A stretch of 60,129 bases of DNA, from NCBI GenBank assembly GCA_019155205.2, contig JAHNZQ020000079.1:448349-508477 (forward strand), given 5' to 3'. Shown here piece by piece: positions 1 through 9,710 of this stretch (position 1 is its first letter; each line of letters begins with the position of its first letter). Below the pieces are notes generated by a model. That model worked only from the letters and a program-made list of their open reading frames with translations. It was not told where the DNA came from and did no database searches. Origin of the DNA: Gracilaria vermiculophylla (lineage: Eukaryota > Rhodophyta > Florideophyceae > Gracilariales > Gracilariaceae). Both the position numbers and the translations under genes were made by a program.

Positions 1-958
1 GATACTGGATGAAGTGGAACGCCCTTCCGGGGGATTTCTCACGACTTAGTCGGTACTTGCACTCCGAAGAGGTATGGTTATTTTATGATGGTTAGCGCAG
101 CGATTGGACGCTGAGGGGCACGCCGGACTGCCGGGTAACACACGTGGGTGGCACGGTTATGAATCACTGCAGTGCAGGCAAGGAAGCACACGTCGGTACA
201 GTAAGGATGAACGGCATTGCTGGACAAATTAGATATTTTACTTAGATAATTTTGGGCGGCGCGCCCCACTGCCAGGGTGGCGCACCGACTACAGTATATA
301 TACCCCGCTACGGCGGCTGCCCAGTAAATCCTATGACGGGTCCAAGAGGATCGTCGCTCTCAACGTTTCCGCCTCCGGCGTTGCTTACCGCTGCTGCGTG
401 TTAGCACCCGTTTGCACGGCAGTTCATCCTCCCTCGAGACTTAGAGAGTGCCACCACAACTTGTGTCTATCCCTTACCGATATTGTCGTGTACTCGCCCC
501 AGTATTGAGTCCTGTTTTTGTTGCTCTTTTCGTCCCGTGCCCACACACCGGTGGACACGCTGTCGCTCCGGGTACCTACCGTACCCTTCACTCTTCCTCG
601 CTCGCGGGACTCCGTACCGATTACTCGTGGTTCCTACCGCTCCGCATTGGAGGAATCTCATACTCAACACTCTAGGTAACCGCCTGAAGAGCTGCCCTCG
701 GTCTTACCAACCGGCTTCGCCGTGGCACGCCCAGAGTGGCTCTGTTTGCTTTGCTACCCTAGAAGGGGAAGATTCCGAACGTCTTAAAGGTGTTTTCCCG
801 CCTCTGGCGTTGCACTACACTGGAGACCACCTTTAGGAATACACGCCTTTAGAGTCCACAAAAACTCCTAACGGACGTTGTGCTTTACTACCTCGAGAGA
901 AGGGCTGACAGTACCACACACTGTACTACACATACAACCAATCAAAAGATTCAACGTC
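1..958. other. No recognisable gene; probable interior of a decayed repeat
   Basis: Short open frames exist on both strands (for example 483-836 on plus) but none resembles a known family, and the longer ones overlap on opposite strands. A TATA-like run (cagtatatatacc) occurs near 291-303 without a gene behind it. Because a terminal motif shared with the repeat at 34 kb lies at 1597-1634 with the repeat body to its left, this stretch may belong to the same element, whose left end is outside the window. Confidence 0.4.
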
Positions 959-1408
959 TTACAGGTTCCCATTTCCGATCATGAGCAATAGTGGATTGGT
1001 AGATTGCATGAAAGTTTTGATCACCTGCGTGCTCTTGCAAATTATGCATTTATTACGTGAGGTGACAATAGCTTCATATTCAATAGTTTTGATGTTGATC
1101 AGTTCAATCGCATGATTTTGGTCGTCTGCAGCGTGAGCGATCTCGTCAACAACGGCACCGAGTTTGACACAGGACAGAGGTACAGTAACTTCTTTCTCAC
1201 GAATACTTAACCTGAAGTTTACCATCAAGAACGTGAGATTTCGATTGTTGATTCTGCAAACATCAAAATTTTGAACTATTCCTTTGACTGTTGCGGACTT
1301 CCACAAAGATGTTTCATAGCGTTTTCATTCCGCGTCACTGGTAACCAGACGAACGCGGCTGTTGACAGTTGTTTCAGCAGTTCTGCGAGGATCTGTGGAC
1401 GATGTCAT
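959..1408 (-). pseudogene. Broken ORF of a repeat, unknown family, one in-frame TGA
   Basis: Read on the minus strand from an ATG at 1408, a frame runs 27 codons (beginning MTSSTDPRRT), meets TGA at 1325-1327 and then continues open in the same frame for 121 codons to TAA at 959. The residues around the stop (SDAE-stop-KRYETSLW) read as one continuous domain, so the TGA probably replaces a sense codon such as TGG. The family is not recognised. The ORF begins about 220 bp inside a terminal motif shared with a second repeat at 34 kb, so it is probably part of a transposable element, possibly its transposase. The alternative, two unrelated short ORFs, is less likely. Confidence 0.4.
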
Positions 1409-1596
1409 ATTTTACGAATGTTGTTGACGGCTCTGATTGATGTAACAGTGACAATTCACGCTTGTTTGATGCGGGCACAGTTCAACGCTGTAGGCGTCAA
1501 AAACATGATTAGGATATCAGAACACAAAAAATGGAAAAAGTTTTAATGTTTTCACATAATTAAAAAGTACTTAAAATTGAATTTATGTGAGATCAT

Positions 1597-1634
1597 TTGA
1601 CCTCATATTAGATAACTGGTCAGAAAGACACTAG
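1597..1634. repeat. Terminal motif of repeat family P (copy 1)
   Basis: The stretch from TTTGACCTCATATTAG to AGACACTAG matches, with a few changes, the right terminus of the palindrome-ended element at 34503-34544. Similarity stops after CTAG in both places, which suggests this is the outer end of a repeat that extends leftwards from here and contains the broken ORF at 959-1408. Confidence 0.45.
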
Positions 1635-2921
1635 AATATTTGTCAGCAATCCGTTTAGTAGTTTACAAATCTCCCGCTTAGTATAAGATCTTTCAGACAA
1701 CTACTTGGACGGTGCATATTAGTGTACGATCTTGTGCAATAATTTGTATATAAAAAAACTACAAATATCACGCAAACTGATTTTGCTTAGCAGTAAAACA
1801 AATTGCAAATACGCAAGCAATGCAAATAAGTATATGTGATATGTGCGAATGGTCAAAGTTCAGCTTAAGATCTCATATACATATTTCGTGTTTATTGTTT
1901 CTTTAGCAGAGCCGATCTGAGTGAATGTAGGCTGCAGAAGTCTTTTGCGCTTTTCTCTACTTTTCGTGCGCGATTGTGCGCTTACGTGTTGTTGCTCTCC
2001 AAAAAAAATGTTTAGACGCTTTCACGAGAATAAAATTGCTTATATTTAAGTACCTTGAAAATGGTGTTTTTACCCAAATACTGACGATTTAAGTAGAAAT
2101 GCGGGCGCTGCGCTGGCAGTAGGCATTTGGCATTGATATTGAAGTAGCTGCTTATAATATTATTCTACGCTTAGTGCGTTGGCGGTGATAAAGCAATGGA
2201 GTGCCAGTTTTATCATTTCAGAAATATCTGCACAGTGACAACAATGTACTTGAGGAGAAACACTGATTTTTTGTCAGTAGGGAGCTACATTTCTCGTTGT
2301 TTGAAAGCTATTGCTTGAAAGCTCTGTTGAGTTCAACACTGTATATGAAAAACTTTTTTTAGAGTGAGGAAGTGGCAAATGCAAACCTGCGAAAAGTATG
2401 TCCTTAATGCTCTTAAGTGAAGATAGCTGGCATTGAGAACTGAAACAGGAATTGATTACCCGCCCCTCTTTAACAACTGATGCTTTTAGTTTTAGACTTT
2501 TTGGACTCACCCAATAAAATGCATTTTAAGCTTTTGTTGCTCCCGAGCCGCGGGCCTATCCGCACGTCTCTCCTGACATTCTGCGATACGTGCCACATTC
2601 CATAAGGCTCTGCGGCTCATGGCAGCGGTGGCGCAATGGCACAGAGCGCGCGCACCCAAAGCGCCAGCGGCGCCGCAAGCTGCCTCGGCGCTGCGCCGCT
2701 CTCTGCTGCGGCGCCTATTTGCGCACGCCTCCCGCGGAATGGCTTCAGCCAAGCTGCATGGGCTCTCCCCGCCGTGGCCACTCCCCACCCGCCAAGTGGC
2801 CCATTCTGCTGTACCAACCCTCCGCCCAAATCGCCGTCCATGATCGCCTCACTCCCGCCCGCCGCCCGCGCCTGCACCTACACCTCGCCGCCCCTCTCGC
2901 CCACCCCCTTCCTGGTCAAAC
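1635..2921. other. Intergenic; upstream region of phosphoglucomutase
   Basis: AT-rich up to about 2520, then abruptly GC-rich. The open frames at 2507-3073 on both strands reflect this GC-rich composition and are not supported as genes. The last ~100 bases before the phosphoglucomutase ATG are rich in C and T, as is seen before several other genes in the window. Confidence 0.5.
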
Positions 2922-4679
2922 ATGACCGCTTACTTCGCCGTATCTTCCGTCCCCACGGCCCCCATCGATGGCCAGAAAACCGGCACCTCCGGCCTGCGAA
3001 AGAAGGTCTCCGTTTTTCAGCAGCCCAACTACCTGCACAACTGGGTTCAGTCCCTCTTTTCATCCCTGCCTGACCTCAATGATGCCACCATCGCCCTGGG
3101 TGGCGACGGCCGCTACTGGAATACCACCGCCATCCGCATCATCTGCCGCATCGCCGCCGCCAACGGCGTCGCGCGCGTCAAGGTTGGCCACAATGGCATT
3201 CTGTGCACCCCGGCCATGAGCGCCGTCATCCGCGCCCACGCTCTGTACGGCGGGATCATCCTCACCGCCAGCCACAACCCGGGCGGCCCCGACGAAGACT
3301 TTGGAATCAAGTACAACGTCTCCAACGGCGGCCCGGCCCCGGAGACCGTCACCGCCCGCATCTTCGCCAACACCAAGTCCATCTCCGAGTACCGCTACGC
3401 CACGCTGCCGGACGCTGCGCCGGACGCCGACCCGTTTGCCTCCGTCGATCTCTCCGTCAAGGCGTCCACCACGTTCACCAACCAATCCGACGCCTCCACG
3501 TTCACCATCGAGGTCATCGACTCAGCCGACGACTACGTCAACTTGCTGCGCTCCATGTTCGATTTTGAGAAGCTCGCCGCCCTCTTCGCGCGCCCGCGCT
3601 TCTCGTTTCTGTTCGACGCCATGAACGGCGTCACGGGGCCGTACGGCCGCCGTATCTTCGTCGACATGCTGCGCGGCAAGCCGCAGTGCGTCATGCGCGC
3701 CGAGCCGCTGGAGGACTTTGGCGGCGCACATCCGGACCCCAACCTCACGTACGCCGCAGAGCTGGTAGCCCGCTGCGACCCGCGGCGGAACGCGGACGCG
3801 CCGGTCATGGGCGCCGCGTCGGACGGGGACGGCGACCGCAACATGATCCTCGGCCGCGGCTTCTTCGTCACGCCCTCCGACTCGGTTGCCGTCATCGCCG
3901 CCAACGCCGCGCACGCCATCCCGTACTTCGCCAACGGCGTGAAGGGCGTGGCGCGCAGCATGCCCACCGCGGGCGCGCTCGACCGCGTCGCCGAGGCCAT
4001 GGGCCTGGAGCTGCACGAGGTGCCCACGGGCTGGAAGTACTTTGGCAACCTCATGGACGCCGGCCGTGCCCAGATTTGCGGCGAGGAGTCCTTTGGAACT
4101 GGCTCGGACCACGTGCGGGAGAAGGACGGCATCTTCGCCATTCTGGCTTGGCTCTCCATCATTGCCCACCAGAGCGAGGGCAAGGATGAAGTGGTCAGCA
4201 TCGAGGATATTGTCACGTCGCACTGGAAGACTTTTGGCAGAAACTACTTTTCTAGGTACGATTATGAGCAGGTGGACAGCGACGCCGCCAATGCCATGAT
4301 GCGCCATCTCGATGAGTTGCAGTCAAAGATGAACCGGGAAAGGGCCTCTGAGGATGCGCCGATGACTATTGACGCTGATTTTGGCACTAAAGTTGCAGTG
4401 GCGGATAACTTTTCTTACGTGGACCCCGTAGATGGGTCGGAGGCCAAAGGCCAAGGACGTCGGTTTGTGTTTACCGATGGCAGTCGGGTGATTTTCAGAC
4501 TGTCCGGAACGGGTTCTTCCGGCGCGACGATCCGCATGTATGTGGAGCGGTATGAGAGTGATGAAGCTGCTCAGAAAGAGGATGCGCAGGTGGCGCTCAA
4601 GCCGTTCATTGACCTTGCGCTGAAGGTTTCTAAATTACAAGAGTTTACGGGTCGCGACAAGCCGACTGTCATTACTTGA
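2922..4679 (+). CDS. PGM: Phosphoglucomutase (alpha-D-glucose 1,6-phosphomutase)
   Basis: Interconverts glucose 1-phosphate and glucose 6-phosphate (EC 5.4.2.2), linking glycolysis to starch and cell-wall polysaccharide precursors; probably cytosolic, as no transit peptide is seen. The 585-residue single exon has the normal length for the eukaryotic PGM1 type. Domain 1 carries the catalytic phosphoserine loop TASHNPGG (Ser117). The metal-binding loop DGDGDR is at 301-306, the sugar-binding loop GEESFG at 387-392, and the C-terminal phosphate-binding loop RLSGTGSSG from 526. The substrate-contacting ends GTSGLRKK (21-28) and [12 protein letters not shown] (368-379) are present. All key residues are intact, so the enzyme should be active. 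The ATG at 2922 places the N-terminus exactly where family members begin. The first two thirds use mostly C/G-ending codons; the last ~500 bp are less biased. Confidence 0.97.
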   Translation: MTAYFAVSSVPTAPIDGQKTGTSGLRKKVSVFQQPNYLHNWVQSLFSSLPDLNDATIALGGDGRYWNTTAIRIICRIAAANGVARVKVGHNGILCTPAMSAVIRAHALYGGIILTASHNPGGPDEDFGIKYNVSNGGPAPETVTARIFANTKSISEYRYATLPDAAPDADPFASVDLSVKASTTFTNQSDASTFTIEVIDSADDYVNLLRSMFDFEKLAALFARPRFSFLFDAMNGVTGPYGRRIFVDMLRGKPQCVMRAEPLEDFGGAHPDPNLTYAAELVARCDPRRNADAPVMGAASDGDGDRNMILGRGFFVTPSDSVAVIAANAAHAIPYFANGVKGVARSMPTAGALDRVAEAMGLELHEVPTGWKYFGNLMDAGRAQICGEESFGTGSDHVREKDGIFAILAWLSIIAHQSEGKDEVVSIEDIVTSHWKTFGRNYFSRYDYEQVDSDAANAMMRHLDELQSKMNRERASEDAPMTIDADFGTKVAVADNFSYVDPVDGSEAKGQGRRFVFTDGSRVIFRLSGTGSSGATIRMYVERYESDEAAQKEDAQVALKPFIDLALKVSKLQEFTGRDKPTVIT

Positions 4680-4766
4680 GCAAAAGCGTCGGTCAGCACT
4701 CACTAAAGCATTTAGCCAACTCGTAATGGACAATTAGCTGTCCGGTGCGGAAGCGCTTTGATACCG

Positions 4767-5771
4767 CTATTGTTGGTTTTGAAACTTTTGCAGATTGTCG
4801 TACATGTCGAAGTCAAATAACATTGTCCTTCTGATCCAGGGTGGAAGGCGCGTGTAGAGCGCTGGTGGAAGTGGAACCAAAACGCTGGTGTTTTTTTTGT
4901 ATGCAACGTATTGTGGATCGTTGGCATACTTTTTGTCTGCGCTGCGTTCAAGGACGGGAACGCCGCTGAGAAGCAGCAGCAACGCTGCGGTGAAAAGCGG
5001 ACTGACGACTGAGAGATGCTGCAGACCGGACAACAATGGCGTGGCTGATGTGTAGATGGCAGTCCATGTGAGGATTTCACCAAAGTAGTTTGGATGCCTC
5101 GAGTACTTCCAGAGCCCGGTGTTGATCCACTTGGCGGACGAGCTTGCGCTGAGTTTTTGCCAGTCTGCGAGCGATTCTGTGAGGAACCCGACGGCGAACA
5201 GGGCCCATCCGACGAAATCCGCCGCGCCGAGAGGCGGGTTCTGCGATGACGCGTTCGCCAGCACGGCCGGTGCGGTGATGGTCCATATCCACAGCCCCTG
5301 CAGGCCCCAGAAGGTGAGCGCGGACTTGAGATTTGATCGAAAGCCGTGCAGACGGCGGTCCTCGCCCCACCTGAAAATGCGCCGCAGCAGGAAGAAGCCC
5401 AGACGGGCCCCCCACGCGACAACGAAGGAGGTGACGACCTTCTGGCGGAGCGCGTGTACGGAGGATTTGTAGGTGTACAACGCGAGCACGATGGCGTTGG
5501 TCGTGCCCGCAAAGTCTGTCAAAGTGTCGATCTGCTTGGCGTACGCCACGGCGCCAAATGCAAACTGGTACGCGGCCGTGATCGCGGCCGTCTTGAGCAG
5601 CGCCATGGGCGCGACGCAGCGCGGGGCGCGCGCGCACTCCGCCCGGCACGCGCTCACGACATGCTCCACTTGCGCCCCGACGGCGCGCTCCCAGAAGGCG
5701 CGCGCCTGCATCACACACGTCACGGGCGCGAGGACACGAGCTCTGCATCTCAGCTGCGTCTGTGCCAACAT
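4767..5771 (-). CDS. DUF1295 family membrane protein (steroid 5-alpha-reductase C-terminal-like)
   Basis: A polytopic membrane protein of 334 residues from the ATG at 5771. The Pfam DUF1295 / steroid-reductase signature GLWKYSRHPNYFGEI is at about 219-233; in related reductases and isoprenyl methyltransferases this region binds the cofactor. Ahead of it lie the family hallmark QIDTLTDFAG (about 80-89) and several hydrophobic helices. The substrate is unknown: homologues are annotated as oxidoreductases or 3-oxo-5-alpha-steroid dehydrogenase-like, none of which can be assigned here. Location is probably ER or another endomembrane. Start choice is uncertain: in-frame ATGs also occur at 5711 and 5606, and the last (279 residues, MALLKTAAITAAYQ) fits the usual family length best, so the first ~85 residues may be leader. 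The gene is divergent from the Bax inhibitor gene, 315 bp away. Confidence 0.85.
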   Translation of the reverse strand: MLAQTQLRCRARVLAPVTCVMQARAFWERAVGAQVEHVVSACRAECARAPRCVAPMALLKTAAITAAYQFAFGAVAYAKQIDTLTDFAGTTNAIVLALYTYKSSVHALRQKVVTSFVVAWGARLGFFLLRRIFRWGEDRRLHGFRSNLKSALTFWGLQGLWIWTITAPAVLANASSQNPPLGAADFVGWALFAVGFLTESLADWQKLSASSSAKWINTGLWKYSRHPNYFGEILTWTAIYTSATPLLSGLQHLSVVSPLFTAALLLLLSGVPVLERSADKKYANDPQYVAYKKNTSVLVPLPPALYTRLPPWIRRTMLFDFDMYDNLQKFQNQQ

Positions 5772-6086
5772 GCGCTGGACACGTGTCTCGGCACGTGTCG
5801 CAGAGCGCGTCGCTGGAGGGCTTCTGGAGCGTGCTTCTACGGGCGTCAATCTGCATTGGACCAATCACAGCGCGGCAGCAACCGTTGCGCCCCAATCTGC
5901 ACATTGCTGCCATGCCGCCTCTACGCCAAGCATCTCCACGTGCTGCCGTCGGTGCGGCCTGTACCGACTGTACTTCAACAGCCGCCCTACACGGCCTGCG
6001 CCCGCGTGTTCTTTTCCGCCCTACCTTCTACTGGTCGTGCTTCCCAACCGCTTCTCGACAGTCTAACCCCCCCCCCCACGACAAAC
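5772..6086. promoter_or_regulatory. Divergent intergenic region with a symmetric CCAAT dyad
   Basis: The 315-bp space between the divergent DUF1295 and Bax inhibitor genes contains ATTGGACCAAT at 5855-5865, a perfect inverted CCAAT pair readable in both directions. CCAAT boxes bound by NF-Y are common in bidirectional eukaryotic promoters; binding here is an inference. A run of ten C residues sits at 6067-6077, just before the Bax inhibitor ATG. Confidence 0.4.
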
Positions 6087-6851
6087 ATGAGTTCTGCTTC
6101 TTTCGGTTACCCTTCCGGCCGCCCCCAGACCCCTCGCCGGAATGTGGTCGATTCCCTCATGTCGCACGTCGACCCCGTCGTTCACAAACACCTCCGTCGC
6201 GTGTATACCAGCCTGACCAGCGCGCTGTGCGTGGCTACCGTCGGGGCGTTTCTGGCTCTCTACCTCGTGCACCGTGGATCGTACTGGCTCTCATCACTGT
6301 GTTCTCTAGCCGTCATTCCCACCCTGGTCTATTTCAACTTCATGTCGCCCCACTCTCCGCGCCGCTCCTTTGTGTTTCATTTGTTCGCCTTTGTCGATGG
6401 GTGCACTGTCGGCCCGCTGCTCAACTACGTCAGCGACGTCGACCCTGCCATTCCGCCCTTGGCCTTTCTGGGCGCCACCCTGGTGTTTGCGTGCTGCTCG
6501 ATTTCTGCCATATTTGCCAGGAGAAAGTCGTACCTCTTCCTGTCCTCATTTTTATTCACAGCTTTGTTCGGCATGTGCTTGGTGGTATTTCTGGGCCGCG
6601 CTTGGCCTAACATAGTCCCCGTCATGCCGTTCCTGTACCTCGGGCTTGTCTTGTTCTGCGGCTTTGTTCTGTACGACACGCAAATGATCATCGAAAAGGC
6701 TCACGCCGGAGACAGGGACCACCTGAAGCATGCCCTGGAGCTCTTTATTGACTTTGTCGCAATCGTGAGGCATGTGATGGTCATCATGGCCAAGAACCGC
6801 CAACGCCGAGAGAGCGAGGACGACCAAAGGAGCAAGTCTCGTCGAAATTAG
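6087..6851 (+). CDS. BI-1: Bax inhibitor-1 / TMBIM family protein
   Basis: A 254-residue protein with a cytosolic N-terminus of about 40 residues, then six hydrophobic segments (roughly 43-62, 66-84, 95-115, 127-146, 150-170 and 177-195) and a final semi-hydrophobic segment (216-235) with a basic tail. The late helix ends in FVLYDTQMII (193-202), the family signature in which an acidic residue takes part in pH-dependent calcium leak in characterised relatives; a second acidic residue lies in ELFIDF (218-223). The usual role is ER calcium homeostasis and suppression of cell death. Family members are 230-260 residues, so the length is right. The ATG at 6087 follows a C-rich leader; the open frame continues upstream into the neighbouring antisense gene without any family similarity, so it was not extended. 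Confidence 0.93.
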   Translation: MSSASFGYPSGRPQTPRRNVVDSLMSHVDPVVHKHLRRVYTSLTSALCVATVGAFLALYLVHRGSYWLSSLCSLAVIPTLVYFNFMSPHSPRRSFVFHLFAFVDGCTVGPLLNYVSDVDPAIPPLAFLGATLVFACCSISAIFARRKSYLFLSSFLFTALFGMCLVVFLGRAWPNIVPVMPFLYLGLVLFCGFVLYDTQMIIEKAHAGDRDHLKHALELFIDFVAIVRHVMVIMAKNRQRRESEDDQRSKSRRN

Positions 6852-6950
6852 CTCTCCTAGTTGTGTAACAGTAACAGTTAGAGAGTTGAACCGTCGCTCT
6901 CAGCGCGCGTAATTGTAGCATGGCGTGTTGGCAAACATAGCGGGCTTTAT

Positions 6951-7886
6951 TTAGTGAGCGAAATCAGCTAGCGAGATGTTAGGGTTCATCACAAAGTTGA
7001 AAATGTTTGTAAGTCCTCGTGAATGGTATGCCTGCTTCGTGGGGTACCATTCTTCGCCCGCAACGCGACGGAGCTCCGGTAATCTGCTCCACGGGATGCG
7101 CGGAAAGTCGTGGTGTTCGACGTGGTAGCCCACGTTGAGCATCAGGTGATTGAGCCAGCCGTAGTAGGAGTACGTTGTTGGCACATCTTCGTTGTTTCTC
7201 ATGGCGTCACTTCCGTCGTAAACGTGACGCTGCACCTGTCGTGCGTTTGCAGGGTGTAGTCCCTGCGAGTTGAGCACCGACAGCACGAGGTAAAGAAAGC
7301 TAGATCGAGAATAAATGAAGACTGACAAGGTGACTACAACACAACTTAGCCAGTTGACGATCAAATACGCATCAACCGTGACGGGCAGCCGGCACAACGA
7401 ACGCGCCGGCAGAAGAATCATGTTGAACATGAGCCATATTGCCTTACCAAGGCGGTGACTTCCAACGAGCCCCACTTCCCATTCCGAAGGCACGTCAACG
7501 TCTTCGTGGAGCTCTCCGAGAGCGCCATGGTGACGCGCGTGGTGCTGTCGATGGACCTCGCTGATGGGGATCAACAGCGGTAGATTGGCAACGATGGCGA
7601 TGATTTTGTTGAACATGGGTCGACGAAACACGAGCATGTGCGTAGCCTCATGCAGAAAACATAGCAGTGCAGCGTCGACATATGGCCCGATCGTCAGTCC
7701 CAAAAGCAGCGCATTGAGCGCGGAAGCGTTGGTGAGTCGGACAAACAACAACTGCAAGGCAACACAAACATAGGCGTGAAATTGAGTGTTGGCGTCAGCG
7801 CCGAAGAGACAGCGAATCTCGGGGTGCTGTTGCAAAATGCTTCGACGACGTCGCGCATGGAGCTTCCAGTGCTGCTTGGCGGACAT
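6951..7886 (-). CDS. DES1: Sphingolipid delta-4 desaturase (DES1-like)
   Basis: A membrane-bound di-iron desaturase of 311 residues from the ATG at 7886, which introduces the delta-4 double bond into dihydroceramide in the ER. The N-terminus carries the DES-specific motif HARRRRSILQQHPEIRCLF (about 10-28). The three histidine boxes are HEATH (79-83), HRQHH (112-116) and HVEHH (255-259, within NVGYHVEHHDFPRIP). The substrate-type markers LHPANARQVQRH and TYSYYG also match the DEGS family (about 320 residues). Box 1 reads HEATH rather than the animal HEIAH, and the spacer between box 2 and the DVDVP motif is a few residues longer than in animals. A GTG seven codons upstream was rejected in favour of the ATG. 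A downstream delta-5/delta-6 front-end type is excluded because there is no cytochrome b5 domain. Confidence 0.9.
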   Translation of the reverse strand: MSAKQHWKLHARRRRSILQQHPEIRCLFGADANTQFHAYVCVALQLLFVRLTNASALNALLLGLTIGPYVDAALLCFLHEATHMLVFRRPMFNKIIAIVANLPLLIPISEVHRQHHARHHGALGELHEDVDVPSEWEVGLVGSHRLGKAIWLMFNMILLPARSLCRLPVTVDAYLIVNWLSCVVVTLSVFIYSRSSFLYLVLSVLNSQGLHPANARQVQRHVYDGSDAMRNNEDVPTTYSYYGWLNHLMLNVGYHVEHHDFPRIPWSRLPELRRVAGEEWYPTKQAYHSRGLTNIFNFVMNPNISLADFAH

Positions 7887-9710
7887 TTGAGAGTGAAGAA
7901 AGGGCACTGGAGGGGCGGGGAAGGCACTGACGGGTAGAAGTGCTGCTTAAGAGGCGCGTCGCGCGCGGGAGGCGCGCCCGCCCCGCACTGCAGATCCGAC
8001 GGACGGGACGCAACCGAACCGTCGGTCGAATCGCACATGGAGAGCATGGTGCGATCACATGCGGATCGAGGGCACTGCGAGCACACACTGCTGGACACGT
8101 GGCGTGTGCTGTTCTCGAAGCGGCAAATGAAGGTGAAAGCAGTTTGTTTGATACAGAGCAACCTTTCAGTTAGAGGCCATTCATCGTGTCAATGCGCCCT
8201 TTGTCAGGGGCGGTGCTGATTGTGAGCTCCCACGAGTACCACGTGTTCATGTGCATTGCGAGAACGGGGCTTACAGAAATGATCAGCCGCCGGCAGCATG
8301 CGCGATTGCCGTAGAAGGCCATCGCACGTTCGCATGGCCACACGTTAATACTTTCTCGTCGAAAGGCCCGCGTGAGCGCGTGGCTCCAGACATTCAGTGT
8401 TGCGGCTGAGGCCCGTTGTTGAGTACGAAGAATGATGTGGAGAAAGTGCTCACTGCGGGCCACTCGACCTGAAAATTGTCCCTCGCCCGTGGTCCACGGT
8501 TTTTCACTGCGGTCGGTTAAACGGCGAGGTTGTTGTTTAGTACATGCTTGCCAAATAATGCATCATGATGTACCCATATAATCGTACTTACCTAAACAGC
8601 TGCATCGTGTTTCGTCACAACGCTCCATATGATATGAAAGCCGCCAAGCACAAGCCGCGTTTTCTGCAACCGACGCATCAATTTTCGTAGCTGCGAGATA
8701 GACGGAAATGAATGCCGCTCTTGATAGGCTGTTAACGTAGTACATAAATAAAAACACTGGGGCTGAATCCACTCTGATGTAGTTGTTCAAGGAATTGAGG
8801 GACCCAAGGTTTGCTTTAATTAAACAAGTCATAAAGTTCGTAGAGACAAGCATGAGAAAAAAGGGGTTTGCCTTTGTTCTGAATGCCTCAGTCCAAGTGT
8901 CAATACTGCCGCATTTCTGTGATGTTCAGAGTAAGGGTCGGTCAAAAGCATTATGTCAGCTATAAATGCGCCAGCTCATCGCTTTCTGTAAAGACATGGT
9001 ACTCGGGTGCGCAAGTCAAAACTTTCCATAAGACTAACGAGTTTTGGTGCACAGCTACCCAAGGCGCAGCAAATGAAAAACTTTGCAAAACTCGCAAAGT
9101 TTTCCGGTTTAACGAATCTGCCATGTATCCGAACGCTGCGGCGCCTTGGCCCAATCGCAGACGAATGCTGATGGTGTGCGATGGCGAGTGCCATGTTCGA
9201 GCGTTCCGTTGGCTCTCGTGCGCAGTCGTGAGCCACACAGTATCGTGTGTGTTGTGGGGGCAGATGGGACACAACCGCGCAGCGTTCGGCTGTGCGTGCA
9301 GCTTTTTCCGATCTTATTTTGCACGAAAATATCCACAACTGCCCATCCCACCCAACTCATTGGCCGTTAGTGACATGATGCTTGACGCGATGGGATGATG
9401 ATGCCGTTGCGCGACACTGGTCGTGTGCAGACATTTTGGCATGGATTACTTGCGCACAGAGTCGACACCCCATGCAGCGCTGGCCGTCTAGGTCAAACAG
9501 TCCCCTCCCTTGCTTCGGTGTCGCTGCATTCCTCCTCGGATACTTTGGCGTTACGCGAGGCGGACGCCATCGTTCGTCCTCTCGCTCAGCTTTGCCACTC
9601 TTATCGTGTCTCGTTCCATACATAGATCCCGCGTTGTTTCCCTCCGACTGCCAGTTTGTGGCTCATAATCTCATACTTACTCGCGCCGCTTCTGCTGCCT
9701 ACTCTCCAAA
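7887..9710. other. Intergenic region between divergent desaturase and ABCB genes
   Basis: 1.8 kb with only short, overlapping frames on both strands, none recognisable; the longest plus frame (8883-9398) shows no family features. The 90 bases before the ABCB ATG and the 40 bases before the desaturase ATG are pyrimidine-rich on the respective sense strands. No RNA gene was recognised. Confidence 0.5.

Noticed and set aside
5346..6086. Upstream extension of the Bax inhibitor frame to 501 codons
   Set aside because: The extension runs antisense through the DUF1295 gene and has no similarity to the family; the protein proper starts at the ATG at 6087.
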